Shown here: piece after piece, positions 28,701 through 36,581 of the stretch
How the letters are laid out: each line of letters begins with the position of its first letter
Position numbering within the stretch: position 1 is the first letter of the stretch
DNA from: Ignavibacteria bacterium
GTDB taxonomy: Bacteria > Bacteroidota > Ignavibacteria > Tepidaquicellales > Tepidaquicellaceae
Direction: 5' to 3'
NCBI GenBank assembly: GCA_016710985.1
Contig: JADJTX010000007.1
Span: forward strand, 91,672 to 155,671
DNA length: 64,000 bases
Made by a program: the position numbers and the translations under genes
Notes under the pieces: generated by a model
What the model saw: only the letters and a program-made list of their open reading frames with translations
Told to the model about the DNA's origin: nothing
Databases searched by the model: none

Positions 28701-29078
28701 ATGAATATATACAGAATAATGCTCGCCAATGCTTTTGTACTTATAGTATTGGGAGTTTACGGATACTTTTCATCAGGCAGTCCGACAGCTTTAATAGCTC
28801 CTGCAATCGGTGTCATTCTTGGAATCCTTGCATTTTCAGTAAAGAAGGAAAACAAAACATTGACTCATATTGCGGTTGGTCTTACTTTAGTTGCAACTAT
28901 AATGTTTTTTTACACAGGATTTAAGAGAGATAATATGATTATAATTGTAATGGCGATATTCACGCTGTTTGCATTTGTAATGTATGTTATGGATTTTATG
29001 AGGAGGAAACAGGAACGGGAGAATGCTAAATCAAAAATTAACATTATCCTAACAGATCTTTTGGTTCTAAACGTTTAG
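28701..29078 (+). CDS. TMEM14/UPF0136-like small membrane protein
   Basis: The 125-residue product has four hydrophobic helices and the motif SPTALIAPAIGVILGILA, which resembles the 'GS..SL.aG...G' repeats of TMEM14-like proteins. The cytoplasmic tail after MRRKQEREN overlaps the convergent PIN-domain gene by about 35 bases, so the last residues may not be ancestral. Function unknown. Confidence 0.55.
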   Translation: MNIYRIMLANAFVLIVLGVYGYFSSGSPTALIAPAIGVILGILAFSVKKENKTLTHIAVGLTLVATIMFFYTGFKRDNMIIIVMAIFTLFAFVMYVMDFMRRKQERENAKSKINIILTDLLVLNV

Positions 29079-29436
29079 TCGGGGTTCTGTCAAAATCCTT
29101 GTCAAAGCTTACTAATTTAAAATTGTATTTTCGGGTACAAGAAAGTTGATAAGCGTCATCGAAGTCGAGATTGTAGGATTTAATATTCTGTACCACACTC
29201 TGCATATCAATTGGATTCAAATTTATAAGTTTTAAATTTCCACGAATAAACAAATCATCAATAAATTTTAGAAATACATCCTCTTTTTTTGAGATTTAAT
29301 TTCCTATAGAATAAAGAGTTAATTCAGATAAGTGAAGCAACCCTTCATTAGTATTATTCATAAATTTTTCAACTTCTTCTGCTCTATCTTGTTCCAGCAG
29401 AACTTCCAAAAGAATGTTAGTGTCAAGCAAATACAT
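29044..29436 (-). pseudogene. VapC-like PIN-domain toxin, interrupted by a stop codon
   Basis: The reading frame opens with MYLLDTNILLEVLLEQ, the first acidic motif of PIN ribonucleases, and closes with DFDDAYQLSCTRKYNFKLVSFDKDFD, the other acidic residues. An in-frame TAA at 29296-29298 splits it. Its ATG overlaps the stop codon of the antitoxin gene by one base (TAATG), the usual VapBC arrangement. Either a decayed toxin or a base error. Confidence 0.75.
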
Positions 29437-29648
29437 TAATCTAACTTACTCCAATCATTTAATATCTGATGTTGTAGTTCAACGGAACTTAAATTTTCAT
29501 CTTTTAAAGCCCCTTTCCAGTCAAACTTTAATTTGTGTTTTGGTTTTTTATTTCTAGACATGATTTCATCTAACAAATTATCTACTTTGTCTAATTCCAT
29601 TTGAGGAATTTCTCCTAACTTTTCTATAACTAATTCTAATTTTGTCAT
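29436..29648 (-). CDS. VapB-like antitoxin
   Basis: This 70-residue protein directly precedes and overlaps the PIN gene. LEVIEKLGEIPQ-like and KVDNLLDEIMSRNK segments resemble DUF2281-type antitoxins, which often pair with PIN toxins. The C-terminal half (FDWKGALKDENLSSVELQH) would be the toxin-binding tail. Family naming rests mainly on context. Confidence 0.6.
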   Translation of the reverse strand: MTKLELVIEKLGEIPQMELDKVDNLLDEIMSRNKKPKHKLKFDWKGALKDENLSSVELQHQILNDWSKLD

Positions 29649-29691
29649 AAATATATTTTTTGCTAAAACAATATTAAGTAATATATTTAAA

Positions 29692-29722
29692 ATAAAAAAG
29701 GACGTTTACGAAACGTCCATTT
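29692..29722 (-). terminator. terminator of livH
   Basis: On the minus strand, GGACGTTT-CGT-AAACGTCC is a perfect 8-bp stem followed by TTTTTTATTTT, about 30 bases after the livH stop. Confidence 0.85.
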
Positions 29723-29748
29723 TAAACAAACAAAACCGGACAAGTGAT

Positions 29749-30645
29749 TTAAACCTTCTCTATATCCTTCTTCCCGAATAATCCTGTAGGCTTAACAAGC
29801 AATATTAAGATCAGAATCGCAAAAGCGATCGCATCCCTGTATGTAGGTGATAAATATCCTACAGTAAAAGTTTCCACCAATCCTATTATTAAACCGCCGA
29901 CTGCAGCTCCGGGAAAATTTCCAATTCCTCCGAGAACCGCCGCAATGAAAGCCTTCAATCCCGGAAGCATTCCCATCAAAGGGTCAATGCTGGGATAGTT
30001 TATGCTGTAAAGAATTCCCGCAGCTCCCGCAAGTGATGAACCGATCGCAAATGTAAATGAGATCACATTGTTAATGTTGATCCCCATCAGTGAAGCTGCA
30101 GTTAGATTATTTGAGACAGCTCTGATTGCAATTCCCATAATTGTATTCATAACAATGAATCTTAATGCAAGCATAAGAAGCAGAGCAGAAATGATAACTA
30201 CGATCTGATTTGAACCGATAGTTGCTCCGAACACATTGAAGCTTACATTCTCAATTATCGTCGGAAATGATTTCGGATCAGCGCCGAAAACCAGCTGACC
30301 TGTATATTGCAGGAATAACGAAACACCTATCGCTGTGATCAGCACAGTTAGTTTAGATGAATTTCGAAGCGGTTTGTATGCAAGCTTTTCGATCGTCATT
30401 CCGATCACGGCTGTTGCAGCCATTGTTAAAAGTAAAATTACAAGAGCCATTGGTATGTCAGGTGAATTGACACCGAGTGACCTTGCAAGATAATATCCAA
30501 AGAAAGCGCCGAGCATGAATATTTCACCGTGAGCAAAGTTTATGAATTTAAGAATACCATATACCATTGTATATCCAAGCGCAATCAGAGCATAGATGCT
30601 TCCGAGTGATAAACCGTTGATTAATTGTTGTATAAATTCAGACAA
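29749..30645 (-). CDS. livH: branched-chain amino-acid ABC transporter permease LivH
   Basis: A 298-residue inner-membrane permease with eight or so helices. It starts with the family hallmark QQLINGLSLGSIYALIALGYTMVYGILKFINFAHGE (residues 5-40) and contains LGGIGNFPGAAVGGLIIGLVE near the C-terminus. It imports leucine, isoleucine, valine or related compounds together with LivM and the ATPases LivG/LivF. None of these is next door, because the gene ends in a terminator. Only the binding protein lies upstream on the same strand. Confidence 0.92.
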   Translation of the reverse strand: MSEFIQQLINGLSLGSIYALIALGYTMVYGILKFINFAHGEIFMLGAFFGYYLARSLGVNSPDIPMALVILLLTMAATAVIGMTIEKLAYKPLRNSSKLTVLITAIGVSLFLQYTGQLVFGADPKSFPTIIENVSFNVFGATIGSNQIVVIISALLLMLALRFIVMNTIMGIAIRAVSNNLTAASLMGININNVISFTFAIGSSLAGAAGILYSINYPSIDPLMGMLPGLKAFIAAVLGGIGNFPGAAVGGLIIGLVETFTVGYLSPTYRDAIAFAILILILLVKPTGLFGKKDIEKV

Positions 30646-30655
30646 GTTTTTTCAA

Positions 30656-30793
30656 TACAAATTACAAATTACAAATTACAAATTACAAATATTCAAAAAT
30701 TTCAACTTATAAGCGCTTAATATTAATAAACAAATTGTGAGATAGTAAAAGCCTTAACAATATGTAATTTGAAATTTGTAATTTGTAATTATA
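30656..30793. repeat. AAATTAC heptamers, inverted pair between livK and livH
   Basis: Five AAATTAC units (30656-30690) face GTAATTT/GAAATTT units (30762-30790). The arms could form a hairpin in the livK-livH spacer and might tune relative expression of the two genes. Confidence 0.8.
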
Positions 30794-31939
30794 TTATGGC
30801 GCTATCGTTTCTTTATAAACAAACTTTCCGTCTTTTATCTCAAGCACTACAGCCGGCTTTACTGCATTTCTTTGCTGATTAATTGTGATTATACCTGTGA
30901 CTCCGGGAAAGTCTTTTGTTTTGGCAAGTTCATTTTTGATTTTTTCACCTTCGGTAGAATTTGCTTTCTTAATTGCATCGAACAGGATCATCCCTGCGTC
31001 ATATGCAAGAAAGCTCATAGCATCGGGTTCTTTGTTATACTTGGATTTATACTTTTTTATATAATCCTGAATTTTAGGTGAAGGATCATCAGCTGAAACG
31101 TGTGTCGAAAAGAAACTTCCTTCGAGCGCATCTTTTGCTTTGCCCTCTGTGAGTTTTTCGGATTCCCAACCGTCACTTCCAAACAGCGGACACGTAAGCC
31201 CTATCTCTCTTGCCTGAATCGAGATCAAATTAACATCAGTATAATATCCGGGAATGAAGATCGCTTCCGGATTTGTTGCTTTTATTGCTGTAAGCTGTGC
31301 TTTAAAATCCTTGTCACCTGCAGAATATTTCTGTTCTTCTACTATCTGACCTCCCATGCTTGTATAGACCTGACGGAAATTATCCGCAAGGCCGGTTGAG
31401 TATGCATTCTTCTGATCGATCAATAATGCGATCTTTGTTACCTTCATTGAATTTATAGCAAACTTGCTCATCACTGTCGCCTGGAACGGATCAATAAAGC
31501 AAACTCTGAATATATAATCACCTATCGTAGTAACTTCCGGATTTGTCGAAGCCGGCGTGATCATCGGAATCTTTGCTGCCTGGCAGATCGGCGCTCCTGC
31601 TTTACTTCTTGATGAGGCGACCTCACCGATTATTGCAACTACTTTATCCCTGTTAATGAGTTTTTGCACAACAGTCTGAGTCTCCGACGGTTTTCCCTGG
31701 TTATCTTCTGTGATCAGATTTATTTGTTTTCCCAGCAATCCTCCGGAATTATTTACTTCCTCTACTGCGAGTACAAGCCCGTTATGAGAAGATTGCCCGA
31801 AAGTAGCTTCACTCCCCGTAAGTGATTCGTATTCCCCGATGTTTATTGTATCAGTTCCGGATTTATTACATGATGTGAAAATTATTCCAATGGAAAGTAT
31901 AAAGCAGGCTATTGCTGAGACTTTATAAATATTTTTCAT
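30794..31939 (-). CDS. livK: branched-chain amino-acid-type ABC substrate-binding lipoprotein
   Basis: The 381-residue protein has a lipoprotein signal ending IGIIFTSC and a Leu/Ile/Val-binding (periplasmic type I) fold: NIGEYESLTGSEATFGQS, AVEEVNNSGGLLGKQINLI, AIIGEVASSRSKAGAPI, PMITPASTNPEVTTI. It is anchored outside the inner membrane and delivers substrate to LivH. The ligand could be another amino acid or an amide, because this family is broad. The start is separated from the divergent ubiquitin-like gene by about 200 bases with a strong palindrome. Confidence 0.9.
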   Translation of the reverse strand: MKNIYKVSAIACFILSIGIIFTSCNKSGTDTINIGEYESLTGSEATFGQSSHNGLVLAVEEVNNSGGLLGKQINLITEDNQGKPSETQTVVQKLINRDKVVAIIGEVASSRSKAGAPICQAAKIPMITPASTNPEVTTIGDYIFRVCFIDPFQATVMSKFAINSMKVTKIALLIDQKNAYSTGLADNFRQVYTSMGGQIVEEQKYSAGDKDFKAQLTAIKATNPEAIFIPGYYTDVNLISIQAREIGLTCPLFGSDGWESEKLTEGKAKDALEGSFFSTHVSADDPSPKIQDYIKKYKSKYNKEPDAMSFLAYDAGMILFDAIKKANSTEGEKIKNELAKTKDFPGVTGIITINQQRNAVKPAVVLEIKDGKFVYKETIAP

Positions 31940-32036
31940 AAAATTGTTTTTAGGTTAAACGTAAAATTTAAAGTGGGATAAAATAATTTTATTAGTTTAT
32001 AAAAACAATTTCATTCAAATACCAAAATTAAGGTTT

Positions 32037-32072
32037 ACACATCCGTACAAAATAAACGTTTTACGGATGTGT
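32037..32072. promoter_or_regulatory. 36-base inverted repeat between livK and the ubiquitin-like gene
   Basis: ACACATCCGT (32037-32046) and ACGGATGTGT (32063-32072) are perfect complements around a 16-base centre that itself contains AAAA/TTTT. No T run follows, so an operator or a 5' RNA hairpin is likelier than a terminator. It sits in the divergent promoter region. Confidence 0.55.
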
Positions 32073-32141
32073 ATCGATTTTTAACAGTAAATTCAAAAAT
32101 TCCATTTAATTAATGAACAATTATATTTAAATTGCAAACCT

Positions 32142-32411
32142 ATGGCACGAATAAATATTACAATCGTTGATGCGACAGGTAACAAGGAACAACAGGCAAC
32201 TCTCCCTGATGATGCATCCGTAAAAAGAATAATGGAAGTTCTCCTTCCGAAAATGAAAATGCCTGTGACCGGACCTGACGGTGAACCGCTTTCATATAAA
32301 TTTCATCACAAAGCATCCGGTAAACAACTGACAGAATCACAAACGCTTTCAGAAGCCGGCGTCAAAGAAGGTGATGTGCTGAGACTGCATCCGGAAATCA
32401 CTGCCGGTTAA
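32142..32411 (+). CDS. ubiquitin-like beta-grasp protein
   Basis: The 89-residue protein reads as a ubiquitin-fold domain: strand INITIVDATG, strand EQQATLPDD, helix SVKRIMEVLLPKM, strand LSYKFHHKASGKQLT with a ubiquitin-like 'f.gk.L.....L...gv..gd.l.l' ending (SEAGVKEGDVLRLHPEITAG). It resembles YukD/EsaB-like and bacterial Ub-like proteins. The C-terminus is exposed and ends in one Gly, suitable for adenylation by an E1. The E1-like gene follows after 200 bases and a RING-finger gene after that. I infer that the protein is the substrate modifier of that pair. Confidence 0.8.
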   Translation: MARINITIVDATGNKEQQATLPDDASVKRIMEVLLPKMKMPVTGPDGEPLSYKFHHKASGKQLTESQTLSEAGVKEGDVLRLHPEITAG

Positions 32412-32606
32412 TTACTAATTACAAATTACCAATTACTAATTTATTAGTTTGACATTTTTCGAATTCTCCCCTTAAAACTTCATATCTCAATTCAATTTTT
32501 CAACAATTAATTTTTATATGTCATTTTGTTTATTTAATTTTCATATTAATTACAAAAAAATTCAATATTAATTAATACTCAATACTCAATACTCAATACT
32601 CAATCT
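32412..32606. repeat. AATTAC(A/C/T) heptamers and AATACTC heptamers between Ubl and E1 genes
   Basis: Degenerate AATTACA/AATTACC/AATTACT units follow the ubiquitin-like gene (32413-32442). Five AATACTC units (about 32572-32603) end 7 bases before the E1 ATG. Confidence 0.8.
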
Positions 32607-32610
32607 TAAA

Positions 32611-33774
32611 ATGCCTTTAGAAATAAACGACGACCGTTACTCACGCTTGGAGCTTATAAACTGGTGGGATCAGGATATTTTGAAAAATGCGAAGATACTT
32701 GTAGCCGGTTGCGGGGCATTGGGAAATGAGATCGTAAAGAATCTTGCAATGCTCGGAGTCGGAAATATTTGTGTCGTTGACATGGATAAAGTTGAGAAGA
32801 GCAATCTGTCGCGAAGCGTTTTATTCAGAAAGGACGATGAAGGTAAATCAAAAGCGCAGGTTATTTGCGAAAGGGCAAAGGAAGTCAACGATGAAATAAA
32901 CATAAAATATTTTGACGGAAATATTTTTAATCTTGGTCTTGGAGTATTTAAAAGCTTTGATCTTATCATCGGAGGACTTGATAACAGAGAAGCAAGACTT
33001 TTTATAAATCAGTCGTGCTGGAAAATTAACAGACCGTGGATAGACGGCGCAATAGAGGTTCTGACAGGTGTTGCGCGTATGTTCATCCCGCCGGATAATG
33101 CCTGCTACGAGTGTACAATGTCGGAAATTGATTACAGATTAATTAACAAAAGAAAATCATGCATGCTTCTCGGGCTGGATGAGATCAACGAAGGGAAAAT
33201 TCCGACGACTCCGACGATTGCATCTGTTATTGCAGGAGTTCAGGTTCAGGAAGCAGTTAAGTATTTACACAAGAGAGATGACCTGATTTTCCTGAACGGC
33301 AAAGGATTTGTTTTCAACGGAAATAATAATGATTCATACTTAGTTGAGTATCAGAAAAATGAAGACTGCCCGTCGCATTATACTTTTGACAATATTCAAA
33401 AGATGAATATAAAATTTGATGAAGTGAAGCTCGGTAATGTGATTGAGTTTGGTAAGGCACATTTTGCTGATGATAATTTTCAGATTGAGTTTAATAATGA
33501 AGTTGTATTTGAATTAGTAAATGAAAGTAAAAAGGAAGTAACAGAATTTTATGCAAATCAGAATCTTATGTCAGTAAAGGATGTGAAGCTTGAAGACGGG
33601 AATCTTTTAAAGATAAAATCTTTTCATAATCTGAATTCAAAATCAGCACCGGCAATAAAATTATCGGGTAAGAAATTAATTGAACTGAAAATTCCTTTTA
33701 ATGATATTCTCGTATTGAGAAAAGGTGAAGAAGAGGTTCAGGTTGAATTTGATGCAGCGAAAGTGTTCATATAG
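32611..33774 (+). CDS. E1-like ThiF/MoeB/UBA-family adenylating enzyme
   Basis: The 387-residue protein has the E1 ATP site GCGALGNE (residues 33-40), the acidic strand end VVDMDKVEKSNLSR, and LDNREARLFIN with the Arg of the adenylation site. Zinc ligands are likely C165 and C168 (CYEC) with C253 and H256 (CPSH). C184, in RKSCMLLG, sits about where the catalytic or persulfide Cys of MoeB-type enzymes lies. Beyond residue 257 is a beta-rich extension of about 125 residues that is absent from MoeB and contains no Cys. The enzyme should activate a C-terminal Gly; the upstream ubiquitin-like protein is the obvious partner. A heptamer array begins exactly at its stop codon. Confidence 0.88.
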   Translation: MPLEINDDRYSRLELINWWDQDILKNAKILVAGCGALGNEIVKNLAMLGVGNICVVDMDKVEKSNLSRSVLFRKDDEGKSKAQVICERAKEVNDEINIKYFDGNIFNLGLGVFKSFDLIIGGLDNREARLFINQSCWKINRPWIDGAIEVLTGVARMFIPPDNACYECTMSEIDYRLINKRKSCMLLGLDEINEGKIPTTPTIASVIAGVQVQEAVKYLHKRDDLIFLNGKGFVFNGNNNDSYLVEYQKNEDCPSHYTFDNIQKMNIKFDEVKLGNVIEFGKAHFADDNFQIEFNNEVVFELVNESKKEVTEFYANQNLMSVKDVKLEDGNLLKIKSFHNLNSKSAPAIKLSGKKLIELKIPFNDILVLRKGEEEVQVEFDAAKVFI

Positions 33775-34073
33775 TATTGGGTATTGGGTATTGGGTATTG
33801 GGTATTGGGATGGGTATGTTGGGTTTGTTGGGTATTGAGTATTGGGTATTGGGTATTAGGTATTTGATATCTATCCTCAGTACTCAATCTCAATACTCAG
33901 TTCTCAATACTCAGTATTCAATACTCAATACTCAGTACTCAATACTCAGTATTCAGCACTCAATACTCAGTACTCAATACTCAGTACTCAATACTCAGTA
34001 CTCAATACTCAGTATTCAGCACTCAATACTCAGTAACTCAATACTCAGTACACAATACTCAATACTCAATACT
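33775..34073. repeat. TATTGGG/AATACTC heptamer arrays in inverted arrangement, 300 bases
   Basis: TATTGGG/TATTGAG units (33775-33865) are followed by about 25 AATACTC/AGTACTC/ACTCAAT units in reverse orientation (33890-34073). In one frame they encode heptapeptide repeats (such as SILNTQY) in front of the RING gene, but I regard this as non-coding. The two arms could make a large cruciform. Confidence 0.9.
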
Positions 34074-34991
34074 TTGGATGATCCGGAAACAAAATATGAT
34101 TTCATTAAAAATAAAACCTGCCCTTACTGCCAGTCTAAAATAAAACAGGGAGCTGACTTTATTGTCTGTTCCAATTGCGGTACGCCTCATCACAAAGAAT
34201 GCTGGAATGAAAACCTCGGCTGCACGACTTACGGCTGTACCAATAATCCTCTTACAGAGAAGAAGGTCACGGTTGATTCTCAGGATGTAGGAAATGAAAC
34301 TGTGGAATCTTTGAGAGCATCACTGCGAACTTCTCACACGCAGAATTTAATTGAATGCCAGAATTGTAAATCCAAAATTGAAGAGGGTTCCACATATTGT
34401 AAATACTGCGGTTTCAATGTCATTGAGAATAAAATTCCTGAAGACAGAAAAGCTGACGCTAAAAAGGAATTTGAAAAAGAGTTTAAGAAAAGATATAAAG
34501 ATAAGATCAGCGTTACACGGAAAAGATTATTAATCACAGCCGGAAGCTTTACGTTTCTGATTGCAGTGATTGCATTCCTGTTTTATTTAACAGTAAACAA
34601 GCTCAACAGTTATTTTTCATCCGAGGATTACAAAATAGAAAACATTGTGTATAACTGGAAAGATGCGTGGGAAGATAAGGATTTGGAAAGATATAAAAGT
34701 TTTCTCACAGAAGATTATACATATTTCGGTAAAGACGGAAAGAAAATTGATTTAAAGGAAAAGCTGAAGAGGATTGAATTCACATTTAAGAATTACAAAA
34801 AAATCGAAATAGATATTTCCGATTTTAAGATGATAAACGATTCGACTACATCGGAAAGTGATAAGAAGGTTCAGTTCAGGGAAAATTATGTATCGGAGAA
34901 ATTTAAGGAGAATGGCATTAAGACTTTGAGACTTTATAAAGGAGAAGAGACGGGTGGTGAATGGAAGATATACAGGGAAATATTTGAATAG
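34074..34991 (+). CDS. membrane-anchored prokaryotic RING-finger protein with NTF2-like domain
   Basis: I take TTG at 34074 as the start, because everything upstream in frame is repeat. Residues 16-55 are a two-zinc RING-like finger with ligands CPYC, CSNC, HHKEC and C50/C55, matching the Prok-RING pattern 'CPhC..I..g..v.Cp.C.t.HH.eCW..n.gC..yGC'. Residues about 100-125 form a zinc ribbon (CQNC, CKYC). One membrane helix (LLITAGSFTFLIAVIAFLFYL) follows near 165-185. The rest (VYNWKDAWEDKDLERYKSFLTEDYTYFG ... GEWKIYREIFE) resembles an NTF2/SnoaL-like domain, probably outside the membrane. By context it could be an E3-like partner of the Ubl/E1 pair; this is inference. Confidence 0.82.
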   Translation: MDDPETKYDFIKNKTCPYCQSKIKQGADFIVCSNCGTPHHKECWNENLGCTTYGCTNNPLTEKKVTVDSQDVGNETVESLRASLRTSHTQNLIECQNCKSKIEEGSTYCKYCGFNVIENKIPEDRKADAKKEFEKEFKKRYKDKISVTRKRLLITAGSFTFLIAVIAFLFYLTVNKLNSYFSSEDYKIENIVYNWKDAWEDKDLERYKSFLTEDYTYFGKDGKKIDLKEKLKRIEFTFKNYKKIEIDISDFKMINDSTTSESDKKVQFRENYVSEKFKENGIKTLRLYKGEETGGEWKIYREIFE

Positions 34992-35178
34992 GTACTGAGT
35001 ATTGTATTGAGTATTGGGTATTGGTATTGGGTATTGGGTATTGAGTATTGAGTATTGAGTATTGGGTATTGGGTTGGGTATTGAGTATTGAGTATTAGTA
35101 TTGAGTATTGAGTATTGAGTATTGAGTATTGGGTATTGAGTATTGGGTATTGAGTATTGAGTATTGAGTATTGAGTTG
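34992..35178. repeat. AGTATTG/GGTATTG heptamer array
   Basis: Roughly twenty AGTATTG/GGTATTG units begin directly after the RING-gene stop. They are the inverse complement of the array at 35575-35622 on the other side of the four-helix-bundle gene. Confidence 0.9.
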
Positions 35179-35216
35179 TTATATTTGTCTGAGAAATTTT
35201 TAAATATGTTTGGATC

Positions 35217-35570
35217 ATGAATGAATACAAGAAGCTTAGAATTTGGCAGGAGTCTGTAAATTTAGTAAAAGAAATTTATTTGATTACAAAGAGTTTTCCA
35301 TCTGAAGAAAAGTATGGATTAACAAACCAATTAAGGAGATCGGCGGTTTCGGTACCTTCAAATATTGCGGAAGGTGCAGGAAGAAACACCAAAGGAGAAT
35401 TTAAAAATTTTCTTGGAAATGCGAATGGATCATTGTTTGAATTAGAAACTCAATTGATCATATCAAGAGACCTAAATTATATAGAAAAGAAATCATTAGA
35501 ATTATTTCTCTCAAAAATTGAAGTCTTACAAAAAATGATATACAATTTGATAAAAACTCTGAGTAAATAA
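35217..35570 (+). CDS. four-helix bundle protein (23S rRNA IVS-protein family)
   Basis: The 117-residue all-helical protein has the family signature: LRIWQESVNLVKEIYLIT, FPSEEKYGLTNQLRRSAVSVPSNIAEGAGR, and the C-terminal helix LEKKSLELFLSKIEVLQKMI-like segment. Members of this family occur inside intervening sequences of 23S rRNA or as stand-alone genes beside repeats; their role is unknown. Here the gene is flanked on both sides by heptamer arrays in opposite orientation, as if it were carried between repeats. Confidence 0.9.
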   Translation: MNEYKKLRIWQESVNLVKEIYLITKSFPSEEKYGLTNQLRRSAVSVPSNIAEGAGRNTKGEFKNFLGNANGSLFELETQLIISRDLNYIEKKSLELFLSKIEVLQKMIYNLIKTLSK

Positions 35571-35574
35571 TCCA

Positions 35575-35622
35575 CTACTCAATACCCACTACCCAATACC
35601 CAATACCCAATACCACTCACAC
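35575..35622. repeat. AATACCC heptamer array (inverse of the 34992 array)
   Basis: About five ACCCAAT/ACTCAAT units. They supply the last residues (EWYWVLGIG) and the stop codon of the MenA-like gene. Confidence 0.9.
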
Positions 35623-36581
35623 TCAAATAAAAAGAAATACGATATCAGCAGCCCTATCACAAGCGTCAGCCCGAACATCATATTCAGCTGCGCTGTCATC
35701 ATGATATGCTTAGTTCCGTATTCAAATCTTGCATGAGCTTCTTCGGGAAAACCGTCCGACATTTTAACTATCTTCAATGCAAGCGGTAATGTCACCAACG
35801 CAAGCAGCGCAAACCACGGAAGCATTTTCAAAGCAACAAAAATTATCAGAGACAGATATGCTCCGAGAACCATTACATAAAACAATTTCACTGAAGCCTT
35901 TTCACCGACTAATATCGGCAATGTTTTCACACCGAACTTCCCGTCAAAATTTATGTCTCGAATATTATTAGAATGAAGAATTGCATCAATAAGTAAACCG
36001 ATCGGGATCGAAAACAATAACGGCATCCATGAGAACTGATGAGTCTGAACAATATAAGCCCCGAGAGTCATTCCAAGACCGAATGAAATAATTACCTGCA
36101 GATCGCCGAGAGCTTTGTATTTTAATGCAAGAGGCTTTGCTGTATAAAAGATTGCAGACAGCAAGCCGAACAGGCTTAGATATAAAATCCAGGCTCCGGC
36201 TTGTGTAAACAGATACACTCCGATCAGGAATGCAACGAGTAAAGAAATGACAGCTGCTTTTTTCATTTGTTTAATGCTTACAAGACCCATAGATATCACC
36301 ATTGAGCCGCCGTGCGGAATGCCGAGTTCTTTGTCTTCTTTATCAATGCCTTTATCATAATCATAAATATCGTTGATTATGTTCGTTCCGACCTGAACGA
36401 GTATGCATCCAATCAGACACAGAAAAAAATTCAGGAAATTAAATTGCAGTCCGGGATTAAGCAGTACAGCAAGAACGGATCCGAACAGAACCGGAATTAT
36501 CGAAGCCGGGAAGGAATATGCGCGAGCAGCCATAAGCCAAAGAGCTAATCCCTTTGGTGGCGCTTGTGTATTATCTGACAT
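35589..36581 (-). CDS. menA: UbiA-family prenyltransferase, MenA-like
   Basis: MenA attaches a polyprenyl chain to 1,4-dihydroxy-2-naphthoate in menaquinone synthesis. The 330-residue polytopic protein shows the first aspartate-rich motif NIINDIYDYDKGID and the second NNIRDINFDGKFGVKTLP, both needed to bind prenyl diphosphate through magnesium. Opening RAYSFPASIIPVLFG fits MenA rather than UbiA. The C-terminal tail reads into the adjoining heptamer array. No other menaquinone gene is nearby, but the cydAB oxidase in the window would use the quinone. Confidence 0.88.
   Translation of the reverse strand: MSDNTQAPPKGLALWLMAARAYSFPASIIPVLFGSVLAVLLNPGLQFNFLNFFLCLIGCILVQVGTNIINDIYDYDKGIDKEDKELGIPHGGSMVISMGLVSIKQMKKAAVISLLVAFLIGVYLFTQAGAWILYLSLFGLLSAIFYTAKPLALKYKALGDLQVIISFGLGMTLGAYIVQTHQFSWMPLLFSIPIGLLIDAILHSNNIRDINFDGKFGVKTLPILVGEKASVKLFYVMVLGAYLSLIIFVALKMLPWFALLALVTLPLALKIVKMSDGFPEEAHARFEYGTKHIMMTAQLNMMFGLTLVIGLLISYFFLFECEWYWVLGIG

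Noticed and set aside
33777..34073. N-terminal heptapeptide domain of the RING protein
   Set aside because: The residues come from the heptamer array between genes. A TTG at the array's end gives a sensible start directly before the zinc finger.
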